The notes beneath the pieces were generated by a model. That model ran no database searches and was not told the origin of the DNA. It saw only the letters and a program-made list of their open reading frames with translations. A stretch of DNA of 64,000 bases from an uncultured Opitutia bacterium (GTDB lineage Bacteria > Verrucomicrobiota > Verrucomicrobiia > Opitutales > Opitutaceae), in NCBI GenBank assembly GCA_903825285.1, contig CAIJZY010000060.1, positions 1 through 64,000 of the forward strand, read 5' to 3'. Positions 39,581 through 50,545 of this stretch are shown here, piece after piece. A program made the position numbers and the translations under genes. Each line of letters opens with the position of its first letter. Within the stretch, counting starts at the first letter, position 1.

Positions 39581-40132
39581 ATGAATATCGCCTCGAAGAA
39601 ACTGATCCTCGTCATCGCCAGCGCCGTGTTCCTCCTTGCGGGCTGCAAAAAGAAGCCGGCACGCCCCGATCCGAGCGCGACGGTGCTCGGGCCCACCGGC
39701 ACAGTTTCGCCGGAGACGCTCGCGCCGGCTGCTGATCCGAACGCGGCCGGACTCCAGCAGCGCGACCCGAACATCATCGAGACGGACGACATGATTAAGG
39801 GCCTGCTCGGCGCGGTCTACTTCGACTTCGACAAGTCCAACGTCAAGGAGAGCGAGCGCGCGAAGATCCAGGCCGCGAAGGACTACCTCGCGAAGAACCC
39901 GACGCACCGCATCCTCTTCGAGGGCCACTGCGACTGGCGCGGCACCGACGAGTACAACCTTAGCCTCGGCGACCGCCGCTCCACCGCCGCCAAGAAGTAC
40001 CTCATCTCGCTCGGCGTTCCCGCCGACAAGGTCGAGGCCAACTCCAAGGGCAGCCTCGAGGCCGCCAAGAACGCCGACGACGCGACGATGGCCAAGGACC
40101 GCCGCGCCGAGATCATCGTGCTGAAGAAGTAA
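39581..40132 (+). CDS. pal: peptidoglycan-associated OmpA-family lipoprotein, Pal-like
   Basis: 183 residues. The lipoprotein signal MNIASKKLILVIASAVFLLAGC gives a lipidated Cys22. After a linker, the OmpA C-terminal domain (about 82-183) has YFDFDKSNVK, FEGHCDWRGTDEYNLSLGDRRS and KDRRAEI, the peptidoglycan-binding motifs of Pal. It ties the outer membrane to the cell wall. TolB is not adjacent; ExbB/ExbD/TonB-like genes lie at 7154. Confidence 0.9.
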   Translation: MNIASKKLILVIASAVFLLAGCKKKPARPDPSATVLGPTGTVSPETLAPAADPNAAGLQQRDPNIIETDDMIKGLLGAVYFDFDKSNVKESERAKIQAAKDYLAKNPTHRILFEGHCDWRGTDEYNLSLGDRRSTAAKKYLISLGVPADKVEANSKGSLEAAKNADDATMAKDRRAEIIVLKK

Positions 40133-40153
40133 ACTTCCCCCACTCTGCCAAAA

Positions 40154-40182
40154 AGCCCCGGTGCAAACCGGGGCTTTTTTTT
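40154..40182 (+). terminator. Rho-independent terminator after pal
   Basis: A 9-bp stem AGCCCCGGT/ACCGGGGCT with loop GCAA and a run of eight T residues, 21 bp past the pal stop. Confidence 0.93.
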
Positions 40183-40186
40183 GGTC

Positions 40187-40308
40187 GTCCGGGCGAACGC
40201 CGAACGCTCAACGCCGCACGCCCAACGTCCTTGTGAATTTCAGCGCGCGGCTAGGCCGCGGGAACGATGCTTCGACGTTCGATGTTCGGCGTTGGGCGTT
40301 CGTCCGGA
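40187..40308. repeat. inverted-repeat element, family C (copy 1)
   Basis: Imperfect inverted arms of about 38 bp built from GAACGCC/GGCGTTGGGCGTTCG-like words flank a middle part with GCGCGGCTAGGCCGCGGGAAC. It lies between the convergent pal and M20 peptidase genes. A related element is at 45188. Confidence 0.75.
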
Positions 40309-40318
40309 AACGCAATAT

Positions 40319-41692
40319 CTACGGCTGCGCCAGCGCCGCAAGAATTCGCTTCGAGGTCGCGATGCCTTTCTTCATGACCTCGAGGTTGAAGCTCTCGTTC
40401 GGCGCGTGCAGGTTGTCCTGCGGCAGGAAGAGGCCCATCATCACGGAATCGAGTCCGAGCACGCGCTTGATCTCGCCGATGATCGGCACGCTGCCGCCCT
40501 CGCGAAGATAGAGCGGGGCCCGGCCCCAGATCTCGGTCACGGCGGCATCCGTCGCGCGGAACGCCCGTGCCAGCACCGGCGACTGGTCCTTGGGGGTGTT
40601 CGTGCGGTCGGGTGGCACCACCACGTAGGGCTCGCCGCTGTGCCCGGGCACAATTTTCAGGCGCACGCCCTTCGGCGCCCGCGCCTCGATCGCGCTGATG
40701 ACGAGGGCCCGGATCTTGTCGGGCACCTGGTTCGCCACGAGCCGGCACGTGATCTTCACGAAGGCGCGGCTGGGGATCACCGTCTTGCTGCCCTCGCCCT
40801 GGTAGCCGCCGCCAAATCCATTGAACTCCAGCGTCGGGAGGAAGCGCACCGCCTCGAAGGGCGTGATGCCCGGCGGCACGTGAAACGCATCAATGCCGAG
40901 GAATTTCCGGTAGTCCTCCTCCTTCGCCCCTAGCTTGCGCAGCTCCTCGCGCTCCCACGGCTCCACGTCGAGCACGTCGTCATAGAAGCCGGGGATGTTC
41001 ACGCGGCCGTCGGGAGTGTGCAGCGACGCGCACAGCTCGGCGAGCGCCTGGATCGGGTTCAGGAGGACGCCGCCGTGCAGCCCGGAATGCAGGTCGCTGT
41101 TCGGGCCCGTCGCCTCGACCTCGAGCGCCACCAGCCCGCGCAGCCCGGCCGTGATCACCATCTGCTGCTCGTTCGGGATGCCCGTGTCGGAGAGAAACAC
41201 AAAGTCCGCGGACTTCAGCCGCTCGCGGTAGGCGCGGATGAAGGGCCCGAAGCTGGGGCTGCCCATCTCCTCCTCGCCCTCGATCATGAACGTGATCCGC
41301 AGCGGCAGATTCGGATTCTCCTCGAGCAGCTGGCCGACCGCCGTGATGTGCGTCAGGAGCGGTCCCTTGTTGTCGGCCGCGCCGCGACCGTACATGCGGT
41401 TGCCGCGGATGGTCGGCTCGAAGGCCGGCGACTCCCACAGGTTGAGCGGGTCCGCCGGCTGCACGTCGTAGTGGCCGTAGATGATCACGTGCGGCCAGGA
41501 CGCGGGGCCCGGGCGCTGCGCCAGGATGATCGGATGCAGGTCGGTCTTCACCACCTCCACGTCAAAGCCCATCGAGCGGAGCAGGCCGGAGACGAACTCC
41601 TGGGCGCCCCGCATGCCGTCCTTGAACTTGGAGTCGGCGGAGACGCTCGGTTGGCGGATGAATTCCTTCAGTTTTTCAACGGGGTCGAACAT
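40319..41692 (-). CDS. M20-family metallopeptidase (dipeptidase-like)
   Basis: 457 residues. Zinc-site motifs are IIYGHYDVQP (His, with the following Asp), GRGAADNKGPLL (bridging Asp) and IEGEEEMGSPS (catalytic Glu-Glu). A dimerisation domain is inserted in the middle. The GHYDVQP/GRGAADNKG pattern is that of the carnosinase/CPG2 dipeptidase group. Probably cytoplasmic. The ATG at 41692 (MFDPVEKLKEF) is preferred over the track start 41734. It is co-directional with purH upstream. Confidence 0.88.
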   Translation of the reverse strand: MFDPVEKLKEFIRQPSVSADSKFKDGMRGAQEFVSGLLRSMGFDVEVVKTDLHPIILAQRPGPASWPHVIIYGHYDVQPADPLNLWESPAFEPTIRGNRMYGRGAADNKGPLLTHITAVGQLLEENPNLPLRITFMIEGEEEMGSPSFGPFIRAYRERLKSADFVFLSDTGIPNEQQMVITAGLRGLVALEVEATGPNSDLHSGLHGGVLLNPIQALAELCASLHTPDGRVNIPGFYDDVLDVEPWEREELRKLGAKEEDYRKFLGIDAFHVPPGITPFEAVRFLPTLEFNGFGGGYQGEGSKTVIPSRAFVKITCRLVANQVPDKIRALVISAIEARAPKGVRLKIVPGHSGEPYVVVPPDRTNTPKDQSPVLARAFRATDAAVTEIWGRAPLYLREGGSVPIIGEIKRVLGLDSVMMGLFLPQDNLHAPNESFNLEVMKKGIATSKRILAALAQP

Positions 41693-41749
41693 GCCGCCAC
41701 GCTGGCGCATTTCCCGCGCCCACGCCAACCGCAAAACAGCCCGCTCGGC

Positions 41750-43297
41750 TCAGTGCTTGAAGTGCCGGATGCCGGTGAAGACCATCGCCACGCCGCGCTC
41801 GTCGGCCGCCTTGATGACCTCGTCGTCGCGCACCGAGCCGCCCGGCTGGATCGCCGCCGTGGCGCCCGCGTCGGCCGCGGCGATCAGGCCGTCGGCAAAC
41901 GGAAACAGCGCCTCGCTCGCCACCACCGAGCCCTTCAGGTCCAGCCCGGCCGCGCCGGCCTTCCAGACCGCGATGCGCGAGCTGTCCACGCGGGCCATCT
42001 GCCCTGCACCCACGCCGAGCGTCTGCTCGCCGCGACAGTACACGATGGCGTTCGACTTGACGTGCTTGCCCACGATCCAGCCGAACATCAGGCCCGCCCA
42101 CTCCTCCGGCGTCGGGCTGCGCTTCGTGACGACCTTGAACTTGGACGGATCCCCGAGCGTGGCGTTGCGGTCCTGCACCAGCATGCCGCCCACCACGCTG
42201 CGCACCTCGCGGAGCGAGTCGGCCCCGAGCCCGCCCTTCGCGATCATGAGCCGGAGGTTCTTCTTCGCCGCGAAGATCGCCAGCGCCTCGTCGCTGAACC
42301 GCGGCGCGATGATCACCTCGGTGAAGATCTCGGCGATCGTCCGCGCCAGCGGCGCCTCCAGTGTGCGGTTCACCACGATGATCCCGCCGAACGGCGCCTG
42401 CCGGTCGGTCGCGAACGCCTTCTCCCACGCCGCCTCGAGCGTGTCCGCGCTCGCCACGCCGCAGGGGTTCGTGTGCTTCAGGATCGCCACGGTCGGACGC
42501 TGGAACTCGCCGATGAGGTACGTCGCCGAGGTGATGTCCAAGATGTTGTTGTAGCTGAGCTCCTTTCCCTGGAGCTGCTGGAAGTGCTCGTGGAAGCTCC
42601 CGTACAGCGCGGCCTGCTGGTGCGGGTTTTCGCCGTAGCGAAGGCTCTGCGCCTTCCGGTAGGTCAGCGTCAGGTTCTCGGGGAAGCCGGCCAGCGCCGC
42701 GAGGTCCGGACCCGCGGCCTGCGCCTCGAGGTACTGCGCGATCGCGGTGTCGTAGCGGCCGGTCCGCTGGAAAACCTTCAATGCGAGCCGGCGCCGCAGC
42801 TCGGCCAGCGCGGCCGGCTGAGCCAGGGCCGCGAGCACCGCGCCGTAGTCGGCGGGATCGCAGACCACCGTGACGCTCTCGTGGTTCTTCGCGGCGCTGC
42901 GCAGCATGGAGGGCCCGCCGATGTCGATGTTCTCGATCGCCTCCTCCAGTGTCACATGCGGCTTCGCCACCGTGGCCTCGAAGGGGTACAGGTTCACGAC
43001 CACGAGGTCGATCAGGTCGATGCCGGCCTTCGCCGCCTGGGCCAGGTGCTCGGGCTTGTCGCGCCGGCACAGCAGGCCGCCGTGGATCTTCGGGTGCAGC
43101 GTCTTCACGCGCCCCTCCATCATCTCGGGAAAGCCGGTGTGCTGGCTCACCTCCGTCACGGGCAGCCCGCGCTCCGCGAGGAGCCGGGCGGTGCCGCCCG
43201 TCGAGAGGAGCGTGTAGCCGTGCTGCCGCACGAGGGCCGTGGCGAAGTCCGCCAGGCCGTTCTTGTCGCTGACGGAGAGAAGGGCGTATTTGGCCAT
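41750..43297 (-). CDS. purH: bifunctional AICAR transformylase / IMP cyclohydrolase
   Basis: 515 residues. The N-terminal MGS-like cyclohydrolase domain (about 1-145) starts [15 protein letters not shown] and has [11 protein letters not shown] and [10 protein letters not shown]. The C-terminal transformylase domain contains KHTNPCGVA. It carries out the last two steps of purine synthesis. The ATG at 43297 is where homology starts; the track extends to 43468 into the divergent apaG gene. The start position is derived from the track reading frame. Confidence 0.95.
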   Translation of the reverse strand: MAKYALLSVSDKNGLADFATALVRQHGYTLLSTGGTARLLAERGLPVTEVSQHTGFPEMMEGRVKTLHPKIHGGLLCRRDKPEHLAQAAKAGIDLIDLVVVNLYPFEATVAKPHVTLEEAIENIDIGGPSMLRSAAKNHESVTVVCDPADYGAVLAALAQPAALAELRRRLALKVFQRTGRYDTAIAQYLEAQAAGPDLAALAGFPENLTLTYRKAQSLRYGENPHQQAALYGSFHEHFQQLQGKELSYNNILDITSATYLIGEFQRPTVAILKHTNPCGVASADTLEAAWEKAFATDRQAPFGGIIVVNRTLEAPLARTIAEIFTEVIIAPRFSDEALAIFAAKKNLRLMIAKGGLGADSLREVRSVVGGMLVQDRNATLGDPSKFKVVTKRSPTPEEWAGLMFGWIVGKHVKSNAIVYCRGEQTLGVGAGQMARVDSSRIAVWKAGAAGLDLKGSVVASEALFPFADGLIAAADAGATAAIQPGGSVRDDEVIKAADERGVAMVFTGIRHFKH

Positions 43298-43386
43298 GCT
43301 GGATCCCGAGTGTTGAGCCCGCGCCAAACCGCCAGCAAGTCCGAAAGCCTCTTGCTCCGCGCAAGTTCCCGCGTCTCTTATGCGGC

Positions 43387-43770
43387 GTGTCCTGCTCCTG
43401 CGAACTTCCCGGCCTCTCCGCGCGCCTTGACCAGCTCCATTACCACCACGGGGGCGCCACGCTGCCACCGGACCAGCCGCACGCCTTCGTCTATTACATC
43501 ACGATCCGCAACGGCTCCGACCGCACCGTCACCCTGCTGGGCCGCAAGTGGGTCGTGGAGCACGCCAACGGCAGCCAGCTCGTGATCGAGGGCGACAAGA
43601 TCGTCGGCGAGACGCCCCGGCTGGCCCCGGGCGAGCAGTTTTCCTACAACAGCTACCACGTGACCGGCTGCGACGCCACCGCGCGCGGCTCGTTCCATGG
43701 CGTGGACGAGCTCGGGCGCCGCATCCACGTGCTGCTGCCCGCGTTCACCATGACCATCCCGCGGAGCTGA
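43387..43770 (+). CDS. apaG: ApaG domain protein
   Basis: 127 residues, the typical ApaG (DUF525) length. [48 protein letters not shown] and [13 protein letters not shown] match the fibronectin-like ApaG fold. Its biochemical role is unsettled. The start is GTG at 43387. It is divergent from purH and precedes the beta-CASP nuclease gene. Confidence 0.88.
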   Translation: MSCSCELPGLSARLDQLHYHHGGATLPPDQPHAFVYYITIRNGSDRTVTLLGRKWVVEHANGSQLVIEGDKIVGETPRLAPGEQFSYNSYHVTGCDATARGSFHGVDELGRRIHVLLPAFTMTIPRS

Positions 43771-43821
43771 GAAAAAGAACCTCGTTCTCCGGTGCTTTCT
43801 CGTTCTGTGTCGGCCCACTAA

Positions 43822-45180
43822 ATGAAGCTCATTGATTTGAACCGCGACGGTGGCATCGGCGCCAACAGCATGTTTGTCCAGCTGGGCGACCTCCGCCTCC
43901 TCATCGACTGCGGGCTTCATCCCAAGAAGGCCGGCCGCGGCGCGACCCCCGACCTTTCCCTGCTGCGCGGCCAGGCCCTCGACCTGATCATCATCACGCA
44001 CTGCCACCTCGACCACATCGGGAGCCTGCTGGTCGCGATGCGGGAGCACCCGAACACGCCGGTGATCATGACCACCTCCAGCCGCATGCTGATCGAGCGC
44101 ATGCTGCACAACTCGGCCAACGTGATGCTGCGCCAGAAGGAGGAGAACAACATCCCGGAGTACCCGCTCTTCACCCATGACGAGATCGACCGCTGCGCCG
44201 GGCGCATGACGGGCCTGCCGTTCGGCCACGCCAAGAAGTTCCGCGGCGCCAAGGACGAGATCGAGGTCATCTTCCATCCCGCCGGCCACGTCGCCGGCGC
44301 CGCCGGCGTCGAGCTCCACCACAAGCACCGCCAGGTGTTCTTCACCGGCGACGTCCTCTTCGAGAACCAGCGCACGCTGCCCGGCGCGAAGTTTCCCGCC
44401 GGCCACTTCGACACGCTGGTCATGGAGACCACCCGCGGCACCACCGAGCGGCCGCTCGGCAAGGAGCGCGTCAACGAGGTCGCCCGCCTCATCCAGAGCA
44501 TCAACGACACCATCAAGCGCGGCGGCTCCTTCCTCATCCCCGTCTTCGCCCTCGGCCGCATGCAGGAGATCCTGGCGATCATCCACGACGCCCGGAAGTT
44601 CGGCCGCCTCGCCGAGTGCCCGATCTTCGCCTCCGGCCTGGGCATGGACCTCGCCGACTACTTCGACGAGATCAGCCGCAAGACCCGGCACGTGAACTTC
44701 AACCGCGGCATCATCAAGGAGCTCAAGATCAAGCCCACGCCGCGCAAGCTCACCCCCGGCGAGGACCCGCAGCAGAACGCGCTCTACATCATCAGCTCGG
44801 GCATGCTCGTGGAGCGCACGCCGAGCTACACGCTCGCCTCCGGCCTGGTCGGCCACGCGCGCAACACGATCGGCTTCGTCGGCTACTGCGATCCCGACAC
44901 CCCCGGCGGCCGCCTGCTCGCCGCCAAGCCGGGCGACACCATCCTGTTCGAGACGGCCCACGTGAAGGCCAAGCTCAAGGCCCACGTCGAGCGCTTCGAG
45001 CTCAGCGGCCACGCCGACCGCGAGGAGCTGCTCGAGTTCGCCATCCAGACCCAGGCCCGCTGCATCGTGCTGACCCACGGCGACCCGCCCGCCCGCGCCT
45101 GGTTCGCCGCCCAGCTCGCCGCCCAGGCGCCCAAGATCAAGGTGCTCGATCCGGTGCCGCTGAAGACGTACCAGGTGTAG
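43822..45180 (+). CDS. metallo-beta-lactamase/beta-CASP family nuclease
   Basis: 452 residues. The MBL core has THCHLDHIG (HxHxDH), HPAGHVAGAAGVEL and FTGDVLFENQ. The beta-CASP insert follows (ETTRGTTERPLGKE, GSFLIPVFALGRMQEIL, ISSGMLVERTP) and the C-terminal FELSGHADREELLEF and LTHGDPPARAWF supply the last metal ligands. The family includes CPSF-73-like and RNase J-like RNA nucleases. It should act on RNA, possibly in mRNA turnover. Confidence 0.88.
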   Translation: MKLIDLNRDGGIGANSMFVQLGDLRLLIDCGLHPKKAGRGATPDLSLLRGQALDLIIITHCHLDHIGSLLVAMREHPNTPVIMTTSSRMLIERMLHNSANVMLRQKEENNIPEYPLFTHDEIDRCAGRMTGLPFGHAKKFRGAKDEIEVIFHPAGHVAGAAGVELHHKHRQVFFTGDVLFENQRTLPGAKFPAGHFDTLVMETTRGTTERPLGKERVNEVARLIQSINDTIKRGGSFLIPVFALGRMQEILAIIHDARKFGRLAECPIFASGLGMDLADYFDEISRKTRHVNFNRGIIKELKIKPTPRKLTPGEDPQQNALYIISSGMLVERTPSYTLASGLVGHARNTIGFVGYCDPDTPGGRLLAAKPGDTILFETAHVKAKLKAHVERFELSGHADREELLEFAIQTQARCIVLTHGDPPARAWFAAQLAAQAPKIKVLDPVPLKTYQV

Positions 45181-45187
45181 AGAATCA

Positions 45188-45274
45188 GACGAACGCCCAA
45201 CACCGAAGCTGATTCCAGCACGCGGCTGGGCGGCAGGAGGAACCTTCGACGTTGGACGGTCGGCGTTCGCCCGG
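45188..45274. repeat. inverted-repeat element, family C (copy 2)
   Basis: Arms GACGAACGCCCAAC and GTCGGCGTTCGCCC with a middle GCACGCGGCTGGGCGGCAGG similar to the element at 40187. It lies between the convergent beta-CASP and inositol-phosphatase-like genes. Confidence 0.72.
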
Positions 45275-45283
45275 TGGCCCGCC

Positions 45284-46081
45284 CTACTCCGCCACCAGTT
45301 TCCGCAGCGTCGCGCAGATCTCGGGATTGCCGGCGATGTAGCGGATGCGGGCCATGTCCTGGTCGAACTGCCTCAGGGGAAACTGCTCGCCGTTGAGGAA
45401 CTCCACGCAGCCGCCGGCCGCGAGGCACAGCGGCACCGCCGCGGCGATGTCCCAGATCTTCACATTGTGGTCCACCGTGCCGTCAAGGATGCCGGCCGCC
45501 ACGTAGGCGAGGTGGAGCGTGCTGCTGCCGAGCGCCCGGATCTTGAAGTTCTCCACGAGCGTCCGCGCATGCGGCGCGTAGCGGCGGTCGTAGGGCGTGT
45601 GAAAGCCGATCACCGTCTGCGGATTCGGCGGCTCCGTCCGCACGCGCACCTCCCGGTCGCCGTCGTGCACGCCGAAGCCCGGGCCGCCGTGGATCAGCCG
45701 GCGGCGCGCCAGGTCGTAGACCACGCCATAGACGGGCTGGCCGTGCTCCAGCAGCGCGAGCGAGATGGCGCAGAACGGGATGCCCAGCGCGAAGTTGTTC
45801 GTGCCGTCGATCGGGTCGAGCACCCAGGCAAACCGCCGCGTCAGCGGCCGCGGGCCGTCGCCCTGCGGCAGCTCCTCGCTGAAGATGTCGTCCTCCAGGA
45901 ACTGCGCCTGCAGCGCCGCGGTGATGCCCGCCGAGATCGCCAGATCCGCCGCGGTCACGCGCGACCCGTCGCTCTTCCACTCGCTCTTCACCCGGCCGAA
46001 CTCCCGGTGCAGCCGCTCCGTCTGGCCGAGCACCGCGGACTGCGCGGCGGCAATGCGGACGGTCAGCTCGGGATTCGTCAT
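45284..46081 (-). CDS. inositol monophosphatase family protein
   Basis: 265 residues. Metal-binding motifs are FSEELPQGDG (acidic pair), LDPIDGTNNFALG (the DPIDGT signature) and VKIWDIAAAVPLCLAAGG (WDxAA). The family dephosphorylates myo-inositol phosphates, histidinol phosphate or 3'-phosphoadenosine phosphates; the substrate here is not clear. The ATG at 46081 is preferred; an in-frame ATG at 46102 would add MARTGGA. The track fuses it with an antisense stretch up to 47362. Confidence 0.87.
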   Translation of the reverse strand: MTNPELTVRIAAAQSAVLGQTERLHREFGRVKSEWKSDGSRVTAADLAISAGITAALQAQFLEDDIFSEELPQGDGPRPLTRRFAWVLDPIDGTNNFALGIPFCAISLALLEHGQPVYGVVYDLARRRLIHGGPGFGVHDGDREVRVRTEPPNPQTVIGFHTPYDRRYAPHARTLVENFKIRALGSSTLHLAYVAAGILDGTVDHNVKIWDIAAAVPLCLAAGGCVEFLNGEQFPLRQFDQDMARIRYIAGNPEICATLRKLVAE

Positions 46082-46150
46082 GGCTCCGCCAGTCCGCGCC
46101 ATCCGTGCCCAAGCGCCAATCAAAAAAAATACGGAGGCTTTTGGGTCCAG

Positions 46151-46224
46151 CGCGGAAACGCGGAGGGGCGGAAGCTCGGAAACGGAGGGATCCCTCCGCT
46201 CGCCCGCTCCTCTGCGTCTTCGCG
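46151..46224. repeat. nested inverted repeat, family E
   Basis: Imperfect 21-bp arms (CGCGGAAACGCGGAG... and ...CTCTGCGTCTTCGCG, 17 of 21 positions pairing) enclose a perfect CGGAGGGATCCCTCCG palindrome (46183-46198). It fills the dinB/inositol-phosphatase gap, where both genes run on the minus strand. Confidence 0.7.
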
Positions 46225-46233
46225 ATGAATCCC

Positions 46234-47412
46234 TCACCCTTTCGGCGGGTCCCGCGTGAGCTGGTGACCGTGCCGCACCACCTGCTCCCGGCCGCCGCGA
46301 TTCAGGTGGTCGAGCACGCCGGCGAGCCGGCGGCGTTTCTCCGTGTCCTGCGCAAACATCTCCAGCTGGCCGCCGCCCTCCTCCACCCCGGAGAACCGCA
46401 CGCTCACCAATCGCAGCGGCCGGCGGCGCCGCCAGGCCGCGCGGAGCAGCGGCGCGATGAGGGGATAGAACGGCGCCTCCAGGTCCGTGGCCGATTCCAG
46501 GCTCTGGCCGTGCGCCTCCTGCGTGAAGTCCGGGTAGCGCACCTTCACCGTCAGGGTGCGGACGCGCTTCCCGTCCGCGCGGATCTTCGGCAGCAGCTCG
46601 TCCACCATCCCCTTGGCCACGCGCTCGATGGCGGCGAAATCCCCGATGTCCTCGCCAAAGGTCTCCTGCTGCGAGTAGCTCTTCGCGTCGTCGCGCTCGG
46701 TCTCCACCGGACGGTCGTCCTGGCCGAGGGCGATGGCCCGCATCTCCCGCAAGCCGGGGCCGAAGATGGCCTCCAGCTCGCTTTCGTTCCGCGCGGTCAG
46801 GTCGCGCACGAGCCGCAGGCCGTGCCGCTCCGCCAGCGCCGCCTCCGTCTTGGCGCCGATCCCGGGCAGCTTGCCGAGTGGCAGCGGCGCAAGGAACTCC
46901 GCCTCGGCGCCCGGGGGCACGACCACGAAGCCGCGGGGCTTGCGCAGCTTCGAGGCGATCTGGGCGATGAGCTTGTTGGCCGCGAGGCCGAAGGAGACCG
47001 GGAGCTCCAGCTCGCGCGCGATGCGCGCCTGCAGGCCGCGGACCTTCGCCTCCACCGCGGCGGCGGTCGTGAAGCCGCACGGCCCGAGGTCGAGGTAGCC
47101 CTCGTCGATCGAGTTGCGCTGCACAAGCGGCGTCAGCGTCTCGCAAAGGTCGAACATGCGCCGCGACATCTTGCCGTACAGGCCCGAGGTGTGCGGCAGC
47201 AGGATCAGGTCCGGGCAGACCTTGAGCGCCCGCGCCGTCGGCATCGGCGTGTACACGCCGCAAGCCCGCGCCTCGTAGCTGGCGGACGAGATGATGCCGC
47301 GCTCGCGCCCGCCCACCGCGCACTTCGTCCCGCGCAGCTCCGGCTTCAACGCCAGCTCGCACGACACGAAAAACGCGTCGGCATCGAGATGCACGATGAG
47401 CGGCAGCGGCAT
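46234..47412 (-). CDS. dinB: DNA polymerase IV (Y family)
   Basis: 392 residues. Catalytic acidic motifs are VHLDADAFFVSCE at the N-terminus and NSIDEGYLDL, with Gly where most DinB proteins have Ala (SIDEAY). Fingers YEARACGVYTPMP, a helix-hairpin-helix (KLPGIGAKTEAAL) and the little-finger domain follow. It performs translesion DNA synthesis. It lies 57 bp after uvrA on the same strand. No TGTTC-N4-GAACA type LexA box is visible just upstream. Confidence 0.93.
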   Translation of the reverse strand: MPLPLIVHLDADAFFVSCELALKPELRGTKCAVGGRERGIISSASYEARACGVYTPMPTARALKVCPDLILLPHTSGLYGKMSRRMFDLCETLTPLVQRNSIDEGYLDLGPCGFTTAAAVEAKVRGLQARIARELELPVSFGLAANKLIAQIASKLRKPRGFVVVPPGAEAEFLAPLPLGKLPGIGAKTEAALAERHGLRLVRDLTARNESELEAIFGPGLREMRAIALGQDDRPVETERDDAKSYSQQETFGEDIGDFAAIERVAKGMVDELLPKIRADGKRVRTLTVKVRYPDFTQEAHGQSLESATDLEAPFYPLIAPLLRAAWRRRRPLRLVSVRFSGVEEGGGQLEMFAQDTEKRRRLAGVLDHLNRGGREQVVRHGHQLTRDPPKG

Positions 47413-47437
47413 GCCGGTAGTTCAGACCCGGCCAACC

Positions 47438-47464
47438 CCGGTGTCACGCCCTACGTGAAACCGG
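47438..47464. repeat. palindromic repeat, family F (copy 2)
   Basis: CCGGTGTCAC, 7-bp loop, GTGAAACCGG: the same 27-bp element as at 11989 with one mismatch in the stem. It sits in the uvrA-dinB gap. Confidence 0.75.
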
Positions 47465-47469
47465 CGCGG

Positions 47470-50331
<2,862 letters not shown>

Positions 50332-50409
50332 GGAGTGAACGCGCACGTTATCTAAAATCCGGCCACGTCAAAGCGATAAGCGTTGCTCAAAGGTGCCGAT
50401 GCCTGGAAT

Positions 50410-50423
50410 TAGTTCTTGAACTA
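50410..50423. promoter_or_regulatory. palindrome upstream of the DUF1302 gene
   Basis: TAGTTC-TT-GAACTA is a perfect dyad in the 214-bp divergent region between uvrA and the DUF1302 gene and could be an operator. Two further small hairpins (CTGGGC...GCCCGG and CCGGCT-CCG-AGCCGG) follow before 50485. No clear -35/-10 pair is seen. Confidence 0.35.
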
Positions 50424-50545
50424 CCCTGGGCGAAACCGTTTCTTGCCCGGGAAATCACCCCGGCTCCGAGCCGGCCCCAACCACCCCACCGCTGTCCCGC
50501 AGATGGATTCCAGGGAGGAAGTCTGCGTGGCGAAAACACCACCCT

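Noticed and set aside
41018-43585. 855-residue plus-strand ORF
   Set aside because: It is the shadow of the M20 peptidase and purH genes on the other strand; no domain is visible.
47413-47469. SOS (LexA) box upstream of dinB
   Set aside because: No TGTTC-N4-GAACA or close variant is present; the palindrome there belongs to repeat family F.
50410-50423. LexA-type site between uvrA and the DUF1302 gene
   Set aside because: The dyad TAGTTC-TT-GAACTA has a 2-bp rather than 4-bp centre, so it is listed only as an unassigned palindrome.
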